Positions 1-8,400 of a DNA stretch of 64,000 nucleotides are shown in pieces. The notes under the pieces are model-generated. The model had not been told where the DNA came from. It ran no database searches and worked only from the letters and a program-made list of their open reading frames with translations. A program made the position numbers and the translations under genes. The stretch spans positions 1 to 64,000 of the forward strand of contig CAJJCV010000001.1 of the NCBI GenBank assembly GCA_905182765.1, written 5' to 3'. This DNA is from Cryomorphaceae bacterium BACL29 MAG-121220-bin8. GTDB taxonomy: Bacteria; Bacteroidota; Bacteroidia; Flavobacteriales; Flavobacteriaceae. Numbering within the stretch: position 1 is the stretch's first letter; every line of letters starts with the position of its first letter.

Positions 1-341
1 ACGCGTGTTTATATATACAAGAAAATATTTCATATTTTTATTCAAGGATTGGTAATGACCCTTAAAAATTAGTTTAAAGGAAAGTAAATCTTGAAAATTC
101 AGATTGGAATAATTGGGCAGTAGGACCTGAATTTATCCTTATGAAAACGGATTTAAATTGGGAAGGTGGAAATTTAAAAGATGTTAAGTCCCGTAAGGAA
201 ACAACTGCTAAAAAATCAAATGATTAGAGTTAACTATCTATCTTTAAAGATTTAAATGCTAAATTATATTTATTATATTGGGGTGGTGGAGAAAAAGAAA
301 TAGGTGTTTCTTTATTAAGAATTAAAACAACAATAATATGA
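1..341 (+). pseudogene. Decayed C-terminal part of a glycosidase-like propeller gene
   Basis: One frame (codons at positions divisible by three) reads as coherent protein through the whole stretch. It is broken only by stops at 63, 75, 225 and 231, and ends at a TGA at 339 that overlaps the next start codon. Decoded pieces include YFYSRIGNDP (33-62), DWNNWAVGPEF, LNWEGG and, near the end, KLYLLYWGGGEKEIGV. The strand-like pattern with a final LYLLY-GGGE-IG block resembles, from memory, the C-terminus of five-bladed propeller proteins of the GH43/GH32 type. The reading frame is intact, so decay was by point mutation rather than frameshift. The 5' part lies outside the window. I am fairly sure it is a dead gene and less sure of the family. 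Confidence 0.6.
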
Positions 342-2002
342 ACAATGAGTTATTTGACTTTCCTTTTTACAAATGGGAAAAAGAATTGGCAGAAAAACCT
401 TTTTTAAAACAACCATTCGGAAACCTTTGGGAAACCTACACATGGAATGAAGTTGGTTTAATGGCTAGAAAACTTTCAAATGGATTAAAAAGTTTAGGTT
501 TAGAAAAAGACAGTCATATTGGATTAGTTTCAAAAAATTGCAGAGAATGGATAATTGCAGATTTAGCAATTTCAATGGCTGGTTATATTTCTGTTCCGTT
601 TTTTCCAACCCTAAATTCAAAAGAAATTAAAAATCTATTAAATTTTGGTGATGTTAAAGCTTTATTTGTTGGTAAGTTAGAAAACTGGGATGAAATGAAA
701 AAAGGTGTTGATTTAGAAATGCCTATTATCGCTTTTCCTCAATATAAAGATCATTCAAAAATTGAAGTTGGTCATCAGTGGCATGATTTTATTAATAAGT
801 TTGATGCCCAAACTGAAGACTTTAGACCCAATCTTAAAGATATCTGGACTGTAATATTTACATCTGGAACAACAGGGGATCCAAAAGGAGTTGTTTTAAC
901 TTATGAAACGTTATTTAATACTAAAAGAATAACTGAAGATGGTAATCCATTGAAAGTTGATTTAAGTGGTAAAAACAGATTTATTTCCTACATGCCTTTA
1001 AACCATATATTTGAACGTGTTGTGATTGAACATGTCGCTTTAAGATATGGGGGAACTATTTCCTTTGTAGAATCATTGGAGACATTTGGTCAAAATTTAA
1101 ACGATACTCAACCTACAGCTTTTCAAGGAGTTCCTAGAATTTATACAAAATTCCAAGAAAAGATATTAATGAAAATGCCTCAAGAAAAACTTGATAAATT
1201 ATTAAAAATACCTATTGTTTCTTGGATTATAAAAAGAAAATTAAAAGGTGCATTAGGAATGTCTAAAGCAAAAGCTTTAGTCACAGGTGCTGCAGCAATG
1301 CCATTAGAGTTGTTAGACTGGTATAGAAGTATTGGAATTTTCATAACTAACGGATACGGCATGACTGAAAATTGTGCTACTTGTACAAATCTAGATCCCT
1401 ACCAGCCATTAGGAAGAGGTTCGGTTGGAAGAGCCACATCTGGTGTTGACTTAAAAATAAGTGATCAAGGTGAAATTCTGATGAAAGGCCCTTTCACATT
1501 AAGTTGTTATTATAAAAACGAAGAAGTTACTAATAAAACTCTAAAAGATGGCTGGTTACACACTGGAGATAAAGGACATATTGACAAAGATGGTTTTCTA
1601 TATATAACTGGAAGAATAAAGGATATGTTTAAAACATCAAAAGGAAAATATATAGAGCCTGGTGTTTTAGAAGCTTATTTTGGAAATGTTTCAGAATTTT
1701 CACAAGTATGTGTAGTGGGATTAAATTGCGATCAACCTCTTTTATTAGCAGTTCCATCTGAGTCAGCTAAAGATAATAAAGCGGCTGTAAATACTAAACT
1801 TACCAAAACATTAGATCAAATAAATGATAAGCTAGATAATTACAAGAAGATTTCAAAAATCATATTTGTTAAAGAAGACTGGGTTCCTGAAAACGGAATG
1901 ACTACTCCAACATTAAAAATAAAAAGATCAAAAATTGATGAGCAGTTTTCAGATCAATATTCGAAATGGGAAAAAAATGACGATAAAGTTATTTGGGAAT
2001 AG
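338..2002 (+). CDS. Long-chain acyl-CoA synthetase (AMP-forming)
   Basis: An ATP-dependent ligase that activates a carboxylic acid to its CoA thioester, probably at the inner membrane face. The AMP-binding loop TSGTTGDPKG is at about residues 175-184, the adenylate motif GYGMTE is near 345, and the C-terminal WLHTGDKGHIDKDGF and GRIKDMFKTSKGKY blocks are typical of long-chain fatty acid ligases. At 554 residues it is slightly short for the bacterial long-chain type, which is usually near 600, but all core motifs are present. The start overlaps the stop of the decayed upstream gene. An alpha/beta hydrolase follows 5 bases downstream, suggesting co-transcription and supply of free acids from an ester. 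The exact chain length or substrate cannot be read from sequence. Confidence 0.9.
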   Translation: MNNELFDFPFYKWEKELAEKPFLKQPFGNLWETYTWNEVGLMARKLSNGLKSLGLEKDSHIGLVSKNCREWIIADLAISMAGYISVPFFPTLNSKEIKNLLNFGDVKALFVGKLENWDEMKKGVDLEMPIIAFPQYKDHSKIEVGHQWHDFINKFDAQTEDFRPNLKDIWTVIFTSGTTGDPKGVVLTYETLFNTKRITEDGNPLKVDLSGKNRFISYMPLNHIFERVVIEHVALRYGGTISFVESLETFGQNLNDTQPTAFQGVPRIYTKFQEKILMKMPQEKLDKLLKIPIVSWIIKRKLKGALGMSKAKALVTGAAAMPLELLDWYRSIGIFITNGYGMTENCATCTNLDPYQPLGRGSVGRATSGVDLKISDQGEILMKGPFTLSCYYKNEEVTNKTLKDGWLHTGDKGHIDKDGFLYITGRIKDMFKTSKGKYIEPGVLEAYFGNVSEFSQVCVVGLNCDQPLLLAVPSESAKDNKAAVNTKLTKTLDQINDKLDNYKKISKIIFVKEDWVPENGMTTPTLKIKRSKIDEQFSDQYSKWEKNDDKVIWE

Positions 2003-2007
2003 TTAAA

Positions 2008-3027
2008 ATGATTTTTATAGTAATTATTTCAGGTGTTTTATTAGGATTTTATATTAGTCATATTATAAAAGACAATCTAATTGATTCTTACATTGATAAG
2101 TTAATTTCAATAACAAAATCAAAACAAATTCCAAACTTTGTTTCTGAAAAAACAGGTTATGCGAAAAATATTGATGTTAGAATATTTTATGAAGACCTAT
2201 GTAGTGTTGAAAGTCCAAAAGGAACCGTTCTACTTATAAACGGAGCGGCTGAGACCATGATTCAATGGCCGGACCAAATGATTAGAACTATTGTAAAAAA
2301 TGGATTTAGAGTTATTAGATTTGATAACAGAGGAGTTGGGAAATCAGATTGGATAAAAGATTGGTCAAAGTCTAACTCTTACAATCTTGAAGAAATGGCC
2401 AGAGACGGTTTAGCCGTAACTAGTCATTTAATGATTAAAAAGTTTCATGTAATTGGGTACTCAACAGGTGGAATGATTGCACAAATACTTGCAATAAATC
2501 ATCCTGAGAAAATTATAACAATGACAAACTTAATGTCAACTGGATATCTTTTAGACCCTGAAGCCGAGAAGCCCGACTCTAAAAGATTAGGTCAACTAAG
2601 AAAATTAATTTTTTCTTACAGAAACAATGAAAGAAACATTGATAAAGTTCTAAAATTTCATTTTAAACTTGATCACTTATTTGTTGGATCTGATAATTAC
2701 GTTATTAATTATGAAAAACAGATTCAAAAAACATTATATGAAATCAAATTTAGAAACGGTTTTAATAAAAAAGCATTTGATCAACATAGACAAGCTATAA
2801 AAAATTCAGGATCAAGATACAGAAAGTTAAAAACCATTACCTCACCTACTCTGGTTATTCACGGTTCTGACGACACGTTAATAAAGTCAAGTCATTCAGA
2901 AAAAATAGCCTCTCTAATACATGGTTCAAAACTTGTAATTATCAAGGGAATGGGACATGATTTCAATAAAAATTTTAAAAATCGAATAAATAGTATTATT
3001 TTGCCACATATATTACAAAATTCGTAA
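2008..3027 (+). CDS. Membrane-anchored alpha/beta hydrolase
   Basis: An alpha/beta-fold hydrolase of 339 residues with one N-terminal membrane segment (residues 1-20). The nucleophile elbow is GYSTGG with Ser152, the acid is Asp288 or Asp289 in HGSDD, and the base is His317 in GMGHDF, so the catalytic triad is complete. The DNRGVGKSD segment before the elbow is typical of esterase or epoxide-hydrolase-like members. I chose ATG at 2008 because the upstream alternative is a TTG (1993) inside the previous gene; the ATG version begins directly with the membrane anchor. It follows the acyl-CoA ligase by 5 bases, so it may release an acid from an ester that the ligase then activates. The substrate is unknown. 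Confidence 0.85.
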   Translation: MIFIVIISGVLLGFYISHIIKDNLIDSYIDKLISITKSKQIPNFVSEKTGYAKNIDVRIFYEDLCSVESPKGTVLLINGAAETMIQWPDQMIRTIVKNGFRVIRFDNRGVGKSDWIKDWSKSNSYNLEEMARDGLAVTSHLMIKKFHVIGYSTGGMIAQILAINHPEKIITMTNLMSTGYLLDPEAEKPDSKRLGQLRKLIFSYRNNERNIDKVLKFHFKLDHLFVGSDNYVINYEKQIQKTLYEIKFRNGFNKKAFDQHRQAIKNSGSRYRKLKTITSPTLVIHGSDDTLIKSSHSEKIASLIHGSKLVIIKGMGHDFNKNFKNRINSIILPHILQNS

Positions 3028-3100
3028 TATTGATTACCTATGTTAATTAATTTATTAATAACCAAACTAGAAGATTAAATTATAACCAAAACAAACAATT

Positions 3101-5824
3101 ATGAAATTTAAATTTTATTTATCAAGTTTAGTTTTTATGCTTGCCAGCTTTATGATGGTAAACGCACAAACTAAAACTGTAAAAGGAAAAATTACAGATG
3201 GAGTTGAAGCGCTTTACGGCGTTAATGTAATTATTCAAGGAACGACAACTGGAGTAATTAGTGATGATGATGGTAACTTCGTCCTTTCATCTGAAAAGGA
3301 TTTGCCTTGGACTTTGGAGATAAGTTCTCTTGGTTTTGAAGGACAAACATATTTAGTGAAATCTGAAAATCAAGTTATTCAATTAAGCTTATCTACTGGT
3401 GAAGCTTTGGATGAAGTTGTAATTTCAGGATCTAGAAAAGCTGAAAAAGCTATTAATGCGGCTTCATCAATTCAAGTTATAGGAGCTAAAGAAATTGAAA
3501 ATAAATCTGCTTTTAATTCTATTGTTCTTTTAGATGACTTGGTAGGGGTACAAATTGACAAACATGGTGCAAACAGAACAACAGTTGCTTTAAGAGACAA
3601 TGTAGATTTATTTACTACTTCTACTCTTGTAATGTTAGATTATAGAGGTCTTAATGTTAATGGAATTAACTTCTTTGACGCAGATGTAAGTAATTTAAGT
3701 AACATTGATACAGAAAGAGTTGAAGTTGTATTAGGTCCTGCATCTGCACTTTATGGTCCTGGTGTTGGAGCTGGTGTTGTACATTATTTAAGTAAAGATC
3801 CTTTCAAACACCCAGGAACTACTATTAACTTACAAGCTGGAGGATTTGAAAAAGGCGGAAGCTTTGATATGAATATGTACAAAATGGATTTCAGACATGC
3901 TGTTAGTAATGATGAAAATACATTTGGATATAAATTCAACTTGAAATATGGAGAAAACGAAGATTTTGATTTACCAGAATCTTCAACATCTACATTTGTA
4001 AATGAAATAACAGATGCTGCTTCAGGTAGAGTTGTAAAAACTATAGATGGTTATCAAGAAAGAAATTCTCAAAAAGGTGCTGACGCAACAATATACTACA
4101 GACCTTCAAACGATCTTTCAATAACAACTGTGGCTGGAATAAATGAAGTTGCAGCAAATATTTTTATTAGTTCAACTGGTGAAACAAGAGCTCAGCAAAC
4201 AACAGCATTTATACAAACTAGAGTTCAATCTGGAAATTTATTCATGCAATACAATTATACAGACACTTCTAATCCTAAAGAAGACAAATACCGTGGATTC
4301 AATTACAGAACAGGTGTAACATCTGGTGTTGAAAGTAAACAATCACAATTTCAGTTACAATACGAATTAGCTTTCGATGCTATTAATACAGGCTTGTCTA
4401 TTGGAGTTGAAAATAAAAGTTCAAAATTCGAAACTGGAACAGGAACTTTTGGTAGATATGAAGATAATGACAACTTCAATGTATACGGAGCTTATTTTTC
4501 CACAAAAACAAAACTTTCAGACAAGCTTAATTTACAGTTTGCTGGTAGATATGATAAATATCCACAAATTGGAGAATCTTCATTTTCACCTAGAGCAGCG
4601 CTTGTTTATAACCCAAGCAATAGACACAAAATGAGGTTTACTTTCAATAAATCTTATGTGCCACCAAGTGCTTTAACTCTTTATGTTGATTTAGCTGTTC
4701 AGAAAATACCAGGTGGATACGGAAATGTATGGGTTTACGGAAATAAAAATGCACAAACTTTTAATAATCCAACAACAAGTTGGTTGCTTCCAGGTCTTCC
4801 TTCTAATCCAGGAATTGGAATGAATATATCTACAGCATATGCAGTTGCAACTGCTTCTGTAGCGCCCCTTTTAGCAGGAACTCCTTTACAGGCGTTTATT
4901 CCATTTATAACCTCTCAAAATACACTAGCTGAAATTGCAGGACTTGGCGCATTTTCACAAGGTGCTATGTTTGATTTAAGTGGAAATCCATTTGGACCTA
5001 TTGATGGTGCAGATACAGCTAAGCTTGGAAAAGAAACTACTTATGAATTTGGATACAAAGGAATGCTTTCTGATAAAACAACATTTAGTTTTAATGTATA
5101 CAATTCTAAAAAAGAAAACTTTACAGCTATTGAACAAATAAGTCCAATGGTAGCTCTTCCTAATTTAGGAGCTGACTTAGGTGGAGCTGTAAATTCTTTA
5201 TTTACTTCTGCATTTACACCTGTATACGGTCCAGTTTACGGACCTTATTACGCGACATTGCTATCAAACGCTTATACAGCTGTTGGTAACGGAATAGCTG
5301 CGATGGGAGTGTTAGGAACTGTAGAAACTGATCAAGCTCCAGACAATGGAGAACCTAATGTAATGCTTGGTTATAGAACTTACGGAAAAATTAATTACTG
5401 GGGGTTTGAAGGTGGTTTAAAAATTAGAGCTACAGATAATTTAACTCTACATGCAAATTACTCTACTGTTAGTCAAACTGTATTTAAAAAAGACGATTTA
5501 GGGTCGTTACTTGAAACAGGATCTTATCACTTAAATCACTCTGCACACAGAGCTAAAGCTGGATTTGCTTATGATAATGGTAGAAAATGGAACGTAGGAC
5601 TTTCTTATAAGTATGACGGAGGATTCGAAGCGAGTCAGGGTAGCTTATTCTCAGGTACTGTAGAAAGCAGAAACATTGTTGATGCTAACCTAGGATATGA
5701 TATAAATGCTAAAACTAAAGTTAGTATGAATATTGCTAATCTTATGGACGAGGCTTACAGTTTGTTTCCAAACATGCCAACTCTTGGAAGACAAGTTATG
5801 TTCTCATTAAAACGTGACTTTTAA
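3101..5824 (+). CDS. TonB-dependent outer membrane receptor
   Basis: An outer membrane receptor that imports a substrate with energy from TonB. A signal peptide ends at about residue 22 (VNAQ). A carboxypeptidase-regulatory-like beta domain follows at about 25-105, with GKITDGVEALYGVNV and TTTGVISDDDGNF. The plug starts with DEVVISGSRKAEKA near residue 105 and contains VEVVLGPASALYGPG near 210. The rest is a beta barrel ending in the aromatic C-terminal SLKRDF expected for BAM-dependent insertion. The length of 907 is normal for non-SusC receptors, and no SusD partner is adjacent, so a lipid or small hydrophobic substrate is as likely as a glycan. A strong terminator follows, so it may be transcribed alone. 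Confidence 0.93.
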   Translation: MKFKFYLSSLVFMLASFMMVNAQTKTVKGKITDGVEALYGVNVIIQGTTTGVISDDDGNFVLSSEKDLPWTLEISSLGFEGQTYLVKSENQVIQLSLSTGEALDEVVISGSRKAEKAINAASSIQVIGAKEIENKSAFNSIVLLDDLVGVQIDKHGANRTTVALRDNVDLFTTSTLVMLDYRGLNVNGINFFDADVSNLSNIDTERVEVVLGPASALYGPGVGAGVVHYLSKDPFKHPGTTINLQAGGFEKGGSFDMNMYKMDFRHAVSNDENTFGYKFNLKYGENEDFDLPESSTSTFVNEITDAASGRVVKTIDGYQERNSQKGADATIYYRPSNDLSITTVAGINEVAANIFISSTGETRAQQTTAFIQTRVQSGNLFMQYNYTDTSNPKEDKYRGFNYRTGVTSGVESKQSQFQLQYELAFDAINTGLSIGVENKSSKFETGTGTFGRYEDNDNFNVYGAYFSTKTKLSDKLNLQFAGRYDKYPQIGESSFSPRAALVYNPSNRHKMRFTFNKSYVPPSALTLYVDLAVQKIPGGYGNVWVYGNKNAQTFNNPTTSWLLPGLPSNPGIGMNISTAYAVATASVAPLLAGTPLQAFIPFITSQNTLAEIAGLGAFSQGAMFDLSGNPFGPIDGADTAKLGKETTYEFGYKGMLSDKTTFSFNVYNSKKENFTAIEQISPMVALPNLGADLGGAVNSLFTSAFTPVYGPVYGPYYATLLSNAYTAVGNGIAAMGVLGTVETDQAPDNGEPNVMLGYRTYGKINYWGFEGGLKIRATDNLTLHANYSTVSQTVFKKDDLGSLLETGSYHLNHSAHRAKAGFAYDNGRKWNVGLSYKYDGGFEASQGSLFSGTVESRNIVDANLGYDINAKTKVSMNIANLMDEAYSLFPNMPTLGRQVMFSLKRDF

Positions 5825-5844
5825 GAATTAACAAAATTATTATA

Positions 5845-5880
5845 TAAAAAAGAGCAATATTTCTATTGCTCTTTTTTTTT
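5845..5880 (+). terminator. Rho-independent terminator after TonB receptor
   Basis: An inverted repeat pairing AAAAAGAGCAATA with TATTGCTCTTTTT around a four-base loop, followed by a long run of T. It ends about 50 bases before the monooxygenase start, so it separates the receptor transcript from the next gene. Confidence 0.85.
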
Positions 5881-5927
5881 TATAAATTTTAAAACTTAAA
5901 TTTAATAGAGCATAATAACAGGACTTA

Positions 5928-7391
5928 ATGAAAAACAATAAAGAGAAATTTGTTGATGTAATAATAATTGGAGCAGGAATTTCTGGTATTGGAGCAGCAT
6001 GCCATTTAAAAAAAAATTGCCCTAAAAAATCATTTTTAATTTTAGAAGGAAGAAATAAAATGGGAGGAACATGGGATTTATTTAAATACCCAGGCATAAG
6101 ATCTGATTCTGATATGCATACTTTTGCTTATAAATTCAGACCATGGACCTTTGATAATACAATTTCTGATGGAAAAACCATTTTAAGATATTTAAATGAT
6201 ACCATTTTAGAATTCAATTTAGAAAATAATATTAAATACAATAATTGGATAGATGAAATTAATTGGGACTCATCAATAAACAAATGGACAGTATTTGGAT
6301 TTGACAAAGAAAAAAACAAGAAAATACAATACAGTAGTAAGTACTTGATGTCTTGTACTGGTTACTATGATTATGAAAAAGGATATACTCCAGATTTCAA
6401 AGGTCTTGAAAATTTTAAGGGTAAATTTATTCATCCTCAAAAATGGACAGATGATATTGATTATTCAAATAAGGATGTGGTTGTTATTGGAAGTGGTGCA
6501 ACAGCCATAACTCTTGTACCATCACTTTCTGATAAAGCAAAACACGTCACAATGCTTCAAAGATCTCCAACTTATTTGATGAATATTTCTAAAAAAGATA
6601 AATTCATAAATCTCTTATTCCGTTTTATTCCATCAAAAATTGCTCATTTCATCTCCAGATGGAAATACATTTTACGACAAATCTATTTTTACCAAATCTC
6701 AAAGCGGAAACCAAAAGAAGTTAAAGCTTTTATTAAAAATGAAATTAAAAAAAATCTTACAAAAGATTTTGACATAGAAACACATTTTAATCCAAAATAT
6801 GATCCTTGGGATGAAAGAGTTTGTGTTGTTGTTGATAATGATTTATTTAGTTCAATTAATGAAGGAAAGTGCACTGTGTTGACTGATCAAATAAAATCTT
6901 TTAATAAAGATGGTATTCTATTAGAGTCAGGAAAAGAATTAAAAGCAGATCTTGTGATTTCTGCAACTGGATTAAAGTTAAAATTTATGGGAGGAATTAA
7001 AATTAAAATTGACAATAAAATAATTGATCCATCAAAATTAGTAAGTTATAAAGGGATGATGTTACAGGATATTCCTAATGCAACTGTTGTTTTTGGATAC
7101 ACAAATGCTTCATGGACATTAAAAATTGATTTAGTGTGTGAATATTTTTGTAGAATTTTAAATCATATGGATAAAAATGAATTAAAATCATTTGTTCCTA
7201 AAATAAAAGAGAATAATTTAGAAACAGAGTCTAGTATTGGATTAAAATCTGGATACGTAAAAAGAGCTCTAAAAATTCTTCCTAAACAAGGGAAAAAATA
7301 TCCATGGAAATTAAATCAAAACTACATAAAGGATATGTTTTTGCTTAAATTTAAAAAAATTGAGGACGAATACATATATTTCAAAAAATAA
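5928..7391 (+). CDS. Type I Baeyer-Villiger flavin monooxygenase
   Basis: A flavoprotein that uses NADPH and oxygen to insert an oxygen next to a ketone, giving an ester or lactone. The FAD Rossmann motif GAGISG is at 15-20 and the NADPH Rossmann motif GSGATA at 188-193. The two published type I fingerprints are both present: GGTWDLFKYPGIRSD (46-60), which fits GGxWxxxxYPGxxxD, and FKGKFIHPQKW (163-173), which fits FxGxxxHxxxW. Length 487 is normal. It lies between the TonB receptor and a nitronate monooxygenase. An ester made here could be the substrate of the alpha/beta hydrolase upstream, and the acid could then enter the acyl-CoA ligase. Ring or chain ketone specificity cannot be inferred. 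Confidence 0.93.
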   Translation: MKNNKEKFVDVIIIGAGISGIGAACHLKKNCPKKSFLILEGRNKMGGTWDLFKYPGIRSDSDMHTFAYKFRPWTFDNTISDGKTILRYLNDTILEFNLENNIKYNNWIDEINWDSSINKWTVFGFDKEKNKKIQYSSKYLMSCTGYYDYEKGYTPDFKGLENFKGKFIHPQKWTDDIDYSNKDVVVIGSGATAITLVPSLSDKAKHVTMLQRSPTYLMNISKKDKFINLLFRFIPSKIAHFISRWKYILRQIYFYQISKRKPKEVKAFIKNEIKKNLTKDFDIETHFNPKYDPWDERVCVVVDNDLFSSINEGKCTVLTDQIKSFNKDGILLESGKELKADLVISATGLKLKFMGGIKIKIDNKIIDPSKLVSYKGMMLQDIPNATVVFGYTNASWTLKIDLVCEYFCRILNHMDKNELKSFVPKIKENNLETESSIGLKSGYVKRALKILPKQGKKYPWKLNQNYIKDMFLLKFKKIEDEYIYFKK

Positions 7392-7407
7392 TAGGATATT
7401 TATACTA
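7392..7407. promoter_or_regulatory. Candidate TetR operator, one mismatch
   Basis: TAGGATATTTATACTA matches TAGTAT-N4-ATACTA with one mismatch in the left arm. It ends 15 bases before the ATG of the first nitronate monooxygenase. It is the weakest of four related sites, and in such AT-rich DNA a one-mismatch site alone is not significant; the position is what supports it. Confidence 0.4.
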
Positions 7408-7422
7408 AACATATTTTAAAAA

Positions 7423-8400
7423 ATGAATAAACCACAATTTATAAATGAATTAAACATTCCTGCTGTTGCAGCCCCAATGTTTTTAATATCGGGACCAGAA
7501 ATAGTTATTGAATGTTGTAAAAATGGAATTGTTGGTACTTTTCCAGCTCTTAATCAAAGAACTTCGGAGGGCTTTGAAGAGTGGTTAATTGAAATCAAAA
7601 CTGAACTTGATAAATTTGAAAAAGAAACTGGAAAAAAAGCTGCGCCTTACGGAGTTAATTTAATTGTTCATCATTCAAATCCAAGAGTGCAAGCTGATTT
7701 AATGATTTGTGTAAAACATAAAGTTCCTATTATAATAACTTCTCTTGGAGCTGTTAGTCAATTAGTTGATGCCGTTCATTCTTATGGCGGTTTGGTATAC
7801 CATGATGTTATTAAAAAAAGACATGCAGAAAAAGCTGCAGAAGCTGGTGTGGACGGTCTTATATTAGTAGCAGCTGGAGCTGGGGGTCATGGAGGAACTC
7901 TTCATCCAATTCCTTTTATAGCTGAAGTAAAGAAGTTTTTCAAAAAAACAATTTTACTATCCGGATGTATCTCAAATGGTAGAGATATAGCATCTGCAAA
8001 GCAAATGGGAGCTGATCTAGCCTATATGGGTACTAGATTTATTAATACTAAAGAAAGTAAGGCTGATGATGCTTATAAAGAAATGATAATAAATTCAAAA
8101 GCTGGTGATATTGTTTATACAGCAGCTGTTTCTGGAGTTAATGCAAATTTTCTTCGACAAAGCTTAGAATCCATGGGAATTACTGAAGATATGTGGGGGA
8201 ATTCTAAAAAAGTTGATTTTGGTGATGAATTAGATGCTGCTAAAGCAGAAGCAAAAGCATGGAAAACAATATGGTCTGCGGGTCAGGGAGTAACTACAAT
8301 TGAGGATGATCCAACTGTTAAAGAACTAGTAAATTCACTAAAAAAAGAATTTATTTCATCCATTAATGAGCAAAAGGATTTATTAGATACTTATAAATAA
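7423..8400 (+). CDS. Nitronate monooxygenase family flavoprotein (first copy)
   Basis: An FMN TIM-barrel enzyme of the nitronate monooxygenase/2-nitropropane dioxygenase family. The N-terminal strand PAVAAPMFLISGP, the phosphate-binding AGAGGHGG segment at about 150-157, and the C-terminal GADLAYMGTRFINT block that closes the FMN site are diagnostic. The length of 325 is normal. Such enzymes oxidise alkyl nitronates, but in catabolic clusters many members have other, unknown roles, including steroid or terpenoid degradation. The gene has its own upstream region with a candidate TetR operator and ends 10 bases inside the convergent acetoacetyl-CoA synthetase gene. A divergent second copy lies at 20855-21823. 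Confidence 0.88.
   Translation: MNKPQFINELNIPAVAAPMFLISGPEIVIECCKNGIVGTFPALNQRTSEGFEEWLIEIKTELDKFEKETGKKAAPYGVNLIVHHSNPRVQADLMICVKHKVPIIITSLGAVSQLVDAVHSYGGLVYHDVIKKRHAEKAAEAGVDGLILVAAGAGGHGGTLHPIPFIAEVKKFFKKTILLSGCISNGRDIASAKQMGADLAYMGTRFINTKESKADDAYKEMIINSKAGDIVYTAAVSGVNANFLRQSLESMGITEDMWGNSKKVDFGDELDAAKAEAKAWKTIWSAGQGVTTIEDDPTVKELVNSLKKEFISSINEQKDLLDTYK

Noticed and set aside
4377-4634. 85-residue plus-strand ORF in the TonB gene
   Set aside because: Out-of-frame shadow of the barrel domain.
5840-6097. 85-residue minus-strand ORF
   Set aside because: Runs through the TonB terminator and the FAD motif of the monooxygenase; not a plausible gene.
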